From contig JBJEJN010000001.1 of assembly GCA_051878085.1 (NCBI GenBank), positions 1 through 5,130 on the forward strand: a DNA stretch of 5,130 nucleotides, written 5' to 3'. Origin of the DNA: SFTH01 sp051878085. GTDB taxonomy: Bacteria; Bacillota; Clostridia; Christensenellales; Aristaeellaceae. Under the pieces are notes generated by a model. It was not told where the DNA came from. It did not search any database and saw only the letters and a list, made by a program, of their open reading frames with translations. Shown here piece after piece: positions 1 through 5,109 of the stretch (position 1 is the first letter of the stretch; the number at the start of each line of letters is the position of its first letter). The position numbers and the translations under genes were made by a program.

Positions 1-402
1 ATGGCGGAGTTCATCATGAAGGAGCTGGTGCGCAAGGCGGGGCTGGAGGAGCGCTACGAGATCGCCTCGGCCGCAACCAGCGCGGAGGAGATCGGCAACC
101 CGGTCTATCCGCCTGCGCGGCGGGAGCTGGCCAGCCACGGCATCTCCTGCAAGGGCAAGACCGCCCGGCAGATCACCCGCCGGGACTACGACGATTACGA
201 CTATCTCATCGCCATGGAGCAGTACAACCTGCGCAACATCCGCCGCATCATCCCGGAGGATCCCGAGGGCAAGATTACGCTGCTGATGGCCCACGCAGGC
301 TTAAGCGAGGACATCGAGGATCCCTGGTACACGGGCAACTTTTCCGGGATCTACCGGCAGATCGAGCGGGGCTGCGCGGCGCTTCTTCAGGAGATGAAAT
401 AA
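1..402 (+). CDS. Low-molecular-weight protein tyrosine phosphatase, 5' partial
   Basis: This is a cytoplasmic phosphatase of the LMW-PTP/arsenate-reductase-like fold, which hydrolyses phosphotyrosine or small phosphoesters. The window shows 133 residues ending in TAA at 400-402. Family members are usually about 150 residues and begin with a P-loop CX5R followed by S-P-MAEF. Here the first visible residues are MAEF, so the reading frame must continue to the left, and the ATG at position 1 is almost certainly an internal methionine. About 16 residues, including the nucleophilic Cys and the Arg, lie outside the window. Visible family hallmarks are the TSAEEIGNPVYPPAR segment (26-40), AMEQYN (71-76, equivalent to the usual AMDxxN), and DPWY at 107-110, where D107 is the expected general acid. 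A C-terminal helix starts at FSGIYRQIE (114-122). No terminator is obvious after it. The downstream transporter has its own promoter, so co-transcription is not required. The family call is firm, but activity cannot be judged without the P-loop. Confidence 0.9.
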   Translation: MAEFIMKELVRKAGLEERYEIASAATSAEEIGNPVYPPARRELASHGISCKGKTARQITRRDYDDYDYLIAMEQYNLRNIRRIIPEDPEGKITLLMAHAGLSEDIEDPWYTGNFSGIYRQIERGCAALLQEMK

Positions 403-452
403 CACATATTTAATAGAAAAAATAAATTTATCAGGCTTGGGTCTGGATTTTA

Positions 453-481
453 TTGACAGAAGGTTGACTGCATGTTAAAAT
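453..481 (+). promoter_or_regulatory. Sigma-A/sigma-70 promoter of the transporter operon
   Basis: A perfect -35 hexamer TTGACA (453-458) is followed by a 17-bp spacer and the -10 hexamer TAAAAT (476-481, five of six consensus bases). TG at 473-474 followed by one base makes an extended -10. Transcription should start near 488, giving a leader of about 54 nt before the ATG at 542. The upstream 403-431 stretch is very AT-rich. The match is unusually good, so basal expression should be strong unless a repressor acts here. Confidence 0.8.
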
Positions 482-489
482 AGGTAGGG

Positions 490-510
490 TGGCGATAGGT
501 ACGATCGCCA
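490..510 (+). repeat. Perfect 7-bp inverted repeat at the predicted transcript start
   Basis: TGGCGAT (490-496) and ATCGCCA (504-510) are exact reverse complements around a 7-base spacer. The repeat lies at about +3 to +23 of the predicted transcript, between the -10 element and the ribosome binding site. It could be a 5' mRNA-stabilising hairpin or an operator for a dimeric repressor. It has no U-run, so it is not a terminator, and it does not reach the Shine-Dalgarno sequence. The inverted repeat is directly visible, but any function is inference. Confidence 0.45.
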
Positions 511-527
511 GAATGAGAAAATGCGAA

Positions 528-533
528 AAGGAG
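528..533 (+). promoter_or_regulatory. Ribosome binding site of the substrate-binding protein
   Basis: AAGGAG lies 8 nt before the ATG at 542. An in-frame ATG at 521 precedes this site and has no Shine-Dalgarno sequence of its own. It would also add seven residues before a well-formed signal peptide. The ATG at 542 is therefore the start. Confidence 0.85.
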
Positions 534-541
534 AAGGTAAC

Positions 542-1597
542 ATGAAGAAAATCCTGGTTCTGGCCCTGGCGCTGATTATGGCTCTGGGCTGCATGTCCGC
601 AATCGCGGAAGAAGTTGACTGGCGCGCCTGCGAAGGCAGCGAGCTGATGGTCTACGTCGGCTGTGATGAGGAACACGGCGCGGCGGTCGTCAAGGCCTTC
701 GAGGAGAAGACCGGCATCAAGACCAGCTACATCCGTCTCTCCGGCAACGACTGCTACACCCGCATCCTTGAGGAGCGCGAGAATCCGCAGGCCGACGTGT
801 GGTACGGCGGCACCTGGGATCCCTACATCGCGGCCGCAAAGGAAGGTCTGCTGTACGCCTATGAGGATTGCCAGCATGCTCCCTACAAGTCCGAGAACTT
901 CGGCATCGGCGAGCCCTACTGGTTCGGCATCTACTCCGGCTACATCGGCTTCATCTGCGACATGGACGCCCTGGAGGAGGCCGGCGTTGAGGCGCCCACC
1001 TGCTGGGAAGACCTGGCGAAGCCCGAGTATGAGGGCATGATCGTCATGGCAAACCCGGGCGCGACCGGCACCGGCGTGATGACCGCTTCCATCCTGTTCC
1101 AGCTCTACGGTGAGGAGAAGGCTCTGGACCTGATCTCCCGCATCGATCCCAACGTTGTGACCTACGTCAAGACCGGCTCCGGCACCTCCGCCATGGTCTC
1201 CACCGGCGAGGCCGCCATCGGCGTTGGCTTCCTGCATACGGGACTTATGTATCAGGAAGAGGGCTACGACAACATCCAGCTGCTGGCTCCCTCCGACGGC
1301 ACCGGCTACGAGGTCGGCGGCACTGCCATCATCGAGGGCGCAAAGCACCTGGACGAGGCCAAGCTGTTCGTGCAGTTCGCCATGACTCCCGAATGCCAGG
1401 AGATCGGCCAGACCGTCGGCGCGCTCCAGTTCCTGACCGTTGAAGGCGCGAAGGATCCCGAGTCCGCACAGGCCATCCTGGACATGGGCGTGAATCTGAT
1501 CGACTACGATTCCACCTGGACCGGCGAGAACAAGAACCACATCATCGAGGCCTGGACCGGCGCGATCAACGCGGACAAGATCCAGCCCAAGGACTAA
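542..1597 (+). CDS. ABC transporter substrate-binding protein, FbpA/AfuA-like (type 2 periplasmic-binding fold)
   Basis: This 351-residue secreted ligand-capture subunit feeds the permease and ATPase encoded downstream. A signal peptide is clear: KK at 2-3, a hydrophobic core at 4-16, and a good signal peptidase I site after A20-I21-A22 (cleaving before E23). Cys17 is preceded by A-L-G, a poor lipobox, so lipidation is uncertain. The mature part shows family features: MVYVGCDEEHG (36-46), NPQADVWYGG (81-90) in the first lobe, the hinge-proximal WFGIYSGYIGF (127-137), NPGATGTG (171-178), STGEAAIGVGF (220-230) and GTGYEVGG (253-260). These place it with the iron/AfuA group (COG1840 type, from memory). 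The adjacent Tyr-Tyr pair that chelates Fe3+ in FbpA is missing, and GFLHTGL (229-235) stands at that place. This argues against FbpA-style ferric binding and is compatible with the phosphosugar-binding AfuA branch. The substrate is not resolved. The gene has its own strong promoter and is followed by a terminator, as is common for abundant binding proteins. Confidence 0.9.
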   Translation: MKKILVLALALIMALGCMSAIAEEVDWRACEGSELMVYVGCDEEHGAAVVKAFEEKTGIKTSYIRLSGNDCYTRILEERENPQADVWYGGTWDPYIAAAKEGLLYAYEDCQHAPYKSENFGIGEPYWFGIYSGYIGFICDMDALEEAGVEAPTCWEDLAKPEYEGMIVMANPGATGTGVMTASILFQLYGEEKALDLISRIDPNVVTYVKTGSGTSAMVSTGEAAIGVGFLHTGLMYQEEGYDNIQLLAPSDGTGYEVGGTAIIEGAKHLDEAKLFVQFAMTPECQEIGQTVGALQFLTVEGAKDPESAQAILDMGVNLIDYDSTWTGENKNHIIEAWTGAINADKIQPKD

Positions 1598-1616
1598 TTT
1601 CGTCCCAAACGAAATT
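1596..1616 (+). repeat. Inverted repeat overlapping the stop codon of the binding-protein gene
   Basis: AATTTCG (1596-1602) and CGAAATT (1610-1616) are perfect 7-bp complements around a 7-base loop. The left arm begins inside the TAA stop codon, and the repeat ends three bases before the terminator stem. It is AT-rich and weaker than the terminator. It may add 3' end protection or be fortuitous. Confidence 0.35.
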
Positions 1617-1618
1617 TG

Positions 1619-1650
1619 TGCAAAGACCGCCTCTCGGGGCGGTTTTTGCA
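1619..1650 (+). terminator. Rho-independent terminator after the binding-protein gene
   Basis: The stem is GC-rich at its apex: ACCGCC (1626-1631) pairs with GGCGGT (1638-1643) around the loop TCTCGG. It extends downward through A-T pairs to about 13 bp, including one G-U pair. The T-run is TTTTT (1643-1647). Because the 5' side has matching A residues, the hairpin could also act on the opposite strand. It sits 21 nt after the stop codon and upstream of two further genes of the same transporter. Partial read-through is the likely arrangement, giving more binding protein than membrane complex. Confidence 0.85.
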
Positions 1651-1663
1651 AATGAACGGCGTG

Positions 1664-1680
1664 GGGCGGTACTGCCGCCC
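1664..1680 (+). repeat. GC-rich hairpin in the binding protein/permease gap
   Basis: GGGCGG (1664-1669) and CCGCCC (1675-1680) form a perfect 6-bp stem with the 5-base loop TACTG. No T-run follows, so it is not an intrinsic terminator. Immediately after it, CTGCGCAG (1680-1687) is an 8-bp palindrome. It lies between the terminator and a much longer inverted repeat, as part of a series of hairpins. Confidence 0.4.
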
Positions 1681-1691
1681 TGCGCAGTTCG

Positions 1692-1753
1692 TGGTCTATC
1701 CCTGTGAGGCATCTTTCAGGGCCGGACGGCGGATGCCTGACAGGGATAGATCA
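1692..1753 (+). repeat. Long imperfect inverted repeat upstream of the permease gene
   Basis: The left arm 1695-1713 and right arm 1732-1750 are reverse complements at 18 of 19 positions. There are 11 uninterrupted pairs (1695-1705 with 1740-1750), one G/G mismatch (1706/1739), and 7 more pairs (1707-1713 with 1732-1738). Pairing can continue outward to 1692/1753 with one G-U. The 18-base centre contains a further small GCC/GGC stem (1721-1723 with 1728-1730). Two CAGGG copies (1717-1721 and 1741-1745) can each pair with CCCTG at 1700-1704, so a short alternative fold exists. There is no T-run. It could be an mRNA-stabilising barrier, an operator, or a small non-coding mobile repeat. Confidence 0.6.
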
Positions 1754-1807
1754 AAACGGATATGGCCTGCGGGTGTAAAGCGCCCCTGCCGAAAAATGAG
1801 GAGAAAT

Positions 1808-1813
1808 GAGGTG
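1808..1813 (+). promoter_or_regulatory. Ribosome binding site deciding the GTG start of the permease
   Basis: GAGGTG ends 7 nt before the GTG at 1821. The alternative ATG at 1806 has a GGAG (1800-1803) only 2 nt before it, too close to be used well. TTG at 1815 directly abuts GAGGTG. Spacing therefore favours GTG 1821. Confidence 0.6.
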
Positions 1814-1820
1814 TTTGCCT

Positions 1821-3875
1821 GTGGCAAGCTCAAGAAGCAAACAGCTTGACCGCAAAAAACTGCTCGCCGATCCAATCATGATCTTCGCGATCATCCTTGT
1901 GATGGCATTTTTGCTGCTGTTTGTGGTCTATCCGCTCTGCACGATACTGACGCAGAGCTTCCAGACGGACTATCCCAACTCCCTGACCTCCAACGGTCAG
2001 AAGCTGACCTCGCTGGTCAAGCAGGACCCCGCGCTGGCCGACAGCATCTTCTATCAGCTGGGCGACGATTGCGTGAACTATGCCAACGAATACCGCCGCG
2101 GCGAGGGCAAACGGGATGAGGCGAAGATGGCCGAGCTGGGCGCGCGCATCGAGGACGCGCTCGGGCAGATCGAGGCCGATCCGACGCTGGCCGAGGACTT
2201 CGCCCGGGCGGTGAGCGCTTCCGCCAACAAGGCCAACGCCGACGCGGAGGTCGTGGGCACCAGCGCCGACGACATTCTCGACCTGTGCAACCAGCTGAGC
2301 GTGTGCTACCGCAACATCGACTCCACCGACTTCACCTTCGAGGTCTACCTCTCCCTGTTCCGCTCCAAGAAGTTCCTCAGCGTCGTGTGGAACACGCTGA
2401 AGCTGGGCGCGATCAGCGGCCTGTGCTCCACCATCGTGGGCTTCCTGTTCGCCTATGTGGACGTGTACGTCAAGACCAGGATGCGAGGCATCTTCAAGGT
2501 GGTCTCCATGCTGCCCATCGTGTCGCCGCCCTTCGTGCTGTCGCTGTCGATGATTATGATCTTCGGCAAGAAGGGCCTGATCACCTACCACCTGCTGGGC
2601 ATCAAGAACGCCAACATCTACGGCATGCACGGCATCCTGATCGTTCAGATCCTGACCTTCTTCCCGGTGGTCTACCTGATGATCAAGGGCCTGCTGAGCA
2701 ACATCGATCCGTCGCTGGAGGAATCCTCCCGCAACATGGGCGCGAGCCGCTGGCGCGTGTTCAAGGACGTGACGCTGCCGCTGCTGCTGCCCGGCCTGGG
2801 CAACGCCTTCCTGGTCTCCTTCATCGAGTCGGTGGCCGACTTCACCAACCCGATCATGATCGGCGGCAACTACGACACCCTGGCCGCCTACATCTACATG
2901 CAGATCTCCAACTTCGACACCCGCTCGTCCTCGGGCATGGCGGTGGTTCTGCTGACCATCAGCATGATCCTGTTCATCGTGGAGAAGTACGTGCTGGAGC
3001 GCCGCAGCGTGGCCACGCTGTCCGGCAAGGCCAGCCGCGTGCGCATGCAGATCGAGGATCGCTCCGTGCGCATCCCCACCACGCTGCTGTGCTCCCTGGT
3101 GGGCATCTTCGTCATCGGCATGTACGCCATGGTGCCCGTGGGCGCGTGCTTCAAGCTCTGGGGCAAGGACTTCACGCTGACGCTGAAGCACTTCGTGAAC
3201 GTGCTGGGCCGCGACACCAAGCCCTTCACCGACTCCCTGTACCTGAGCCTGATCGCAGCGATCATCACCTCGCTTCTGTCGATGATCATCGCCTACCTGA
3301 TCGTCAAGAAGAAATTCATCGGCAAGCACTTCATGGAATTTGCCACGATGTTCGCCATGGCCGTGCCCGGAACGGTGCTCGGTATCGCGCTGCTGCGCGG
3401 CTACATCACCGGCATCTTCCACTCCGGCTTCATGGTGCTGGTGGGCACAAGCTCGATATTGATCATCGCCTTTGTGGTGCGAAGTTTGCCCATCGGCACA
3501 CGATCGGCGGTGGCTGCGCTCAACCAGATTGACAAGTCCATCGAGGAATCCGCCTACGACATGGGCGCGGGCAGCATCAAGGTGTTCACCTCCGTGACCC
3601 TGCCGCTGATCAGCGATTCCTTCTTCTCCAGCCTTGTCAGCACCTTTGCCCGCAGCATCACCGCCACCAGCGCCGTCATCTTCCTGATCTCCGCGCGCTG
3701 GCAGCTGATCACGCCGCAGATCATGACCGTTGTGGACCGCGGCCAGTACAGCGTGGCCTGCGCCTATGCGACCATCATGATGTTCATCGTCTACGCGGCC
3801 ATCGCGCTGATGAACATTATCGTCAACTATATGCGGCGCAGCCGTCGCGTGAAGGAAAAGAAGGCAGTCGCCTGA
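1821..3875 (+). CDS. Fused two-domain ABC importer permease, FbpB/AfuB-like, with a long extracytoplasmic region
   Basis: This 684-residue inner (cytoplasmic) membrane protein forms the whole transport channel in one chain. A GTG start at 1821 is chosen on ribosome binding site spacing; an ATG at 1806 would add five residues. Two homologous halves are visible, each with about six membrane segments. TM1 is near 18-43, then 193-214, 223-247, 267-290, 323-345 and 371-392. The second half has segments near 419-441, 473-494, 505-525, 536-556, 598-622 and 647-668. Each half has an EAA-type cytoplasmic loop that docks the ATPase: EESSRNMGASRWRVFKDVTL (300-319) and EESAYDMGAGSIKVFTSVTL (575-594), both with the conserved Gly (307, 582). 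Between TM1 and TM2 lie about 140 polar, Ala- and Asp/Glu-rich residues (44-187) with Cys at 84, 156 and 162. This makes the protein longer than the ~500-560 residues I expect for FbpB-like permeases. I recall that AfuB of Actinobacillus is also near this length, which would fit the AfuABC assignment. The ATPase gene follows after 19 nt. Confidence 0.92.
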   Translation: MASSRSKQLDRKKLLADPIMIFAIILVMAFLLLFVVYPLCTILTQSFQTDYPNSLTSNGQKLTSLVKQDPALADSIFYQLGDDCVNYANEYRRGEGKRDEAKMAELGARIEDALGQIEADPTLAEDFARAVSASANKANADAEVVGTSADDILDLCNQLSVCYRNIDSTDFTFEVYLSLFRSKKFLSVVWNTLKLGAISGLCSTIVGFLFAYVDVYVKTRMRGIFKVVSMLPIVSPPFVLSLSMIMIFGKKGLITYHLLGIKNANIYGMHGILIVQILTFFPVVYLMIKGLLSNIDPSLEESSRNMGASRWRVFKDVTLPLLLPGLGNAFLVSFIESVADFTNPIMIGGNYDTLAAYIYMQISNFDTRSSSGMAVVLLTISMILFIVEKYVLERRSVATLSGKASRVRMQIEDRSVRIPTTLLCSLVGIFVIGMYAMVPVGACFKLWGKDFTLTLKHFVNVLGRDTKPFTDSLYLSLIAAIITSLLSMIIAYLIVKKKFIGKHFMEFATMFAMAVPGTVLGIALLRGYITGIFHSGFMVLVGTSSILIIAFVVRSLPIGTRSAVAALNQIDKSIEESAYDMGAGSIKVFTSVTLPLISDSFFSSLVSTFARSITATSAVIFLISARWQLITPQIMTVVDRGQYSVACAYATIMMFIVYAAIALMNIIVNYMRRSRRVKEKKAVA

Positions 3876-3880
3876 ACATG

Positions 3881-3886
3881 AAGGAG
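3881..3886 (+). promoter_or_regulatory. Ribosome binding site of the ATPase gene
   Basis: AAGGAG lies 8 nt before the ATG at 3895. An in-frame GTG at 3886 overlaps this site and cannot use it, so the start is ATG 3895. Confidence 0.85.
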
Positions 3887-3894
3887 TGTGTCCA

Positions 3895-4974
3895 ATGAGC
3901 AATATCAAAAAGGGTGTGCGCCTGGAGGGCGTATCCAAAATATATCTGGACCCCAAGACCAACAAGCCCTTCAAGGCCGTGGATTCCATCAACCTGAACA
4001 TCCAGCCGGGCGAGTTCGTGACCCTGCTGGGCCCCTCGGGCTGCGGCAAGACCACCACGCTGCGCATGATCGCCGGCTTTGAGTCCCCGGACGAGGGCGA
4101 AATCTACCTGGGCGACGAGGCCATCAACGAGCTGACCCCCAACAAGCGCGACACGGCCATGGTGTTCCAGAGCTACGCGCTGTTCCCCCACATGAACATC
4201 TTCGACAACGTGGCCTACGGCCTGAAGCTGCGCCACGTGCCCAAGGCGGAGATTCGCACCAAGGTGTTCGATATGCTCAAGCTCGTGGGCCTGGAGGGCA
4301 TGGAGAACCGCTTCACCAACCAGCTCTCCGGCGGTCAGCAGCAGCGCGTCGCGCTGGCCCGCGCGCTGATCGTGGAGCCCGGCGTGCTGCTCTTCGACGA
4401 GCCGCTGTCCAACCTGGACGCCAAGCTGCGCGTGTACATGCGCACCGAGATTCGCCGCATCCAGCAGCAGTTTGGCATCACCGCGGTCTACGTCACCCAC
4501 GACCAGTCCGAGGCCATGTCCATCTCCGACCAGATCATCATCATGAACAAGGGCGTCATCGCCCAGATGGGCACGCCCCAGGAGATCTACTACAGCCCGG
4601 CCAGCGAGTTCGTCGCCGACTTCATCGGCGAGGCTAACTTCCTGAAGGTGCAGGTGGACGGCGTGGAGGGCGACGTGGTCAACGTCAACCTGAACGGCGT
4701 ACGCTTCCCGGTCAAGCGCCCCGCAGGCGCGGTGGCGAAGGGCGAGGAGCACACGCTGATGCTGCGCCCTGAGGGCATTCGTGTAAGCGAGAGCGGCATC
4801 CTGCCCTGTAAGGTCGTGCTGTCCTGCTTCATGGGCTCCTACCAGAACTACCACGTGATGGTGGGCGATACCCTGGTGCGCATCACCGACAACCACCCGG
4901 TCGGACGGCGCATCTTCAACGTGGGCGAGGAGGCCTACCTCGACTTCAGCCCCGTGGATACCCACCTGATGTAA
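3895..4974 (+). CDS. ABC importer ATP-binding protein, FbpC/AfuC/PotA-like, with C-terminal TOBE domain
   Basis: This 359-residue ATPase powers the importer from the cytoplasmic face, presumably as a homodimer bound to the two EAA loops of the fused permease. All catalytic motifs are intact: Walker A GPSGCGKT (46-53, K52), Q-loop Gln92 in FQSYALFPHM, signature LSGGQQQR (144-151), Walker B VLLFDE (164-169, catalytic E169), D-loop SNLDAKLR (172-179) and switch His202 in THDQSEAMS. From about residue 240 a TOBE-type beta domain follows, with FIGEANFL (243-250) at the linker and MLRPEGIRVSE (289-299), as in the CUT1/iron/spermidine ATPase subfamily. TOBE domains can bind regulators or substrate, but nothing here shows which. 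The length is normal for the family. The gene is co-transcribed with the permease (19-nt gap, no hairpin between). Sequence alone cannot separate iron, sugar-phosphate and polyamine ATPases in this subfamily, so specificity must come from the binding protein. Confidence 0.95.
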   Translation: MSNIKKGVRLEGVSKIYLDPKTNKPFKAVDSINLNIQPGEFVTLLGPSGCGKTTTLRMIAGFESPDEGEIYLGDEAINELTPNKRDTAMVFQSYALFPHMNIFDNVAYGLKLRHVPKAEIRTKVFDMLKLVGLEGMENRFTNQLSGGQQQRVALARALIVEPGVLLFDEPLSNLDAKLRVYMRTEIRRIQQQFGITAVYVTHDQSEAMSISDQIIIMNKGVIAQMGTPQEIYYSPASEFVADFIGEANFLKVQVDGVEGDVVNVNLNGVRFPVKRPAGAVAKGEEHTLMLRPEGIRVSESGILPCKVVLSCFMGSYQNYHVMVGDTLVRITDNHPVGRRIFNVGEEAYLDFSPVDTHLM

Positions 4975-4985
4975 GTCAAAAATGG

Positions 4986-5021
4986 AAGGGCGCGCCTCTC
5001 CGTGCGAGGGGCGCGCCCTTT
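4986..5021 (+). terminator. Operon-end hairpin terminator
   Basis: A 15-bp stem with one G-U pair joins 4986-5000 to 5006-5020 around the 5-base loop CGTGC. Most of the stem is G/C, with GGCGCGCC-type runs on both arms. The T-tract is short (TTT at 5019-5021, then GTGT), so the stem carries most of the strength. It starts 12 nt after the ATPase stop and closes the transporter operon. Confidence 0.8.
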
Positions 5022-5032
5022 GTGTACTCCAG

Positions 5033-5079
5033 CCTCCCTTGTGTAAAGGGAGGTGGCGCGTGAGCGCCGGAGGGATTGT
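5033..5079 (+). repeat. Double-hairpin interspersed repeat of gut Clostridia type
   Basis: CCTCCCTT (5033-5040) pairs with AAGGGAGG (5046-5053) around a 5-base loop. A second stem follows, GGCGC (5055-5059) with GCGCC (5064-5068) and loop GTGA. The tail GGAGGGATTGT (5069-5079) closes the unit. This order (CTCCC stem, TGGC...GCC(G) stem, GGAGGGATTGT tail) is one I recognise as a multicopy intergenic repeat in GC-rich gut Clostridia. The second stem varies in sequence but keeps its pairing. Its function is unknown to me. The structure is seen directly; the multicopy nature is from memory. Confidence 0.65.
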
Positions 5080-5109
5080 CGTGCTCCAATCATCAGATAG
5101 ATTGTTACA

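Noticed and set aside
1..3. ATG at position 1 as the start of the phosphatase
   Set aside because: MAEF normally follows the CX5R-S-P catalytic loop in this family. Starting here would remove the active site, so the gene is simply cut by the window edge.
403..541. Riboswitch or other long structured leader before the binding-protein gene
   Set aside because: The predicted leader is only about 54 nt, with one 7-bp hairpin and no terminator or anti-terminator pair, too short for known riboswitch classes that would fit.
1737..1766. Possible second promoter ahead of the permease: CTGACA (1737-1742) and TATGGC (1761-1766), 18-bp spacer
   Set aside because: The -35 matches five of six bases, but the -10 matches only three. 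Its overlap with the right arm of the long inverted repeat is suggestive, but not enough to call a promoter.
1616..1849. A 77-codon frame spanning the gap before the permease gene
   Set aside because: It runs through the terminator and the long inverted repeat, has no Shine-Dalgarno sequence at its start, and its Arg-rich product shows no recognisable features.
2285..3532. A 415-codon plus-strand frame inside the permease gene
   Set aside because: It overlaps the permease in another frame and yields a His/Arg/Gln-rich product with no membrane segments or motifs, so it is a GC-driven shadow.
1830..4067. A 745-codon open frame on the minus strand opposite the permease, with similar long minus-strand frames at 431-1651 and 3823-4965
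   Set aside because: These lie antisense to clear transporter genes. Their products are His/Asp/Gln/Val/Gly-rich low-complexity sequence, as expected when GC-rich codons are read on the opposite strand. No ribosome binding sites or domains are visible.
5087..5104. Small inverted repeat CAATC...GATTG after the Clostridia-type repeat
   Set aside because: Five base pairs around an 8-base spacer in an AT-richer stretch is easily met by chance, and nothing nearby supports a role.
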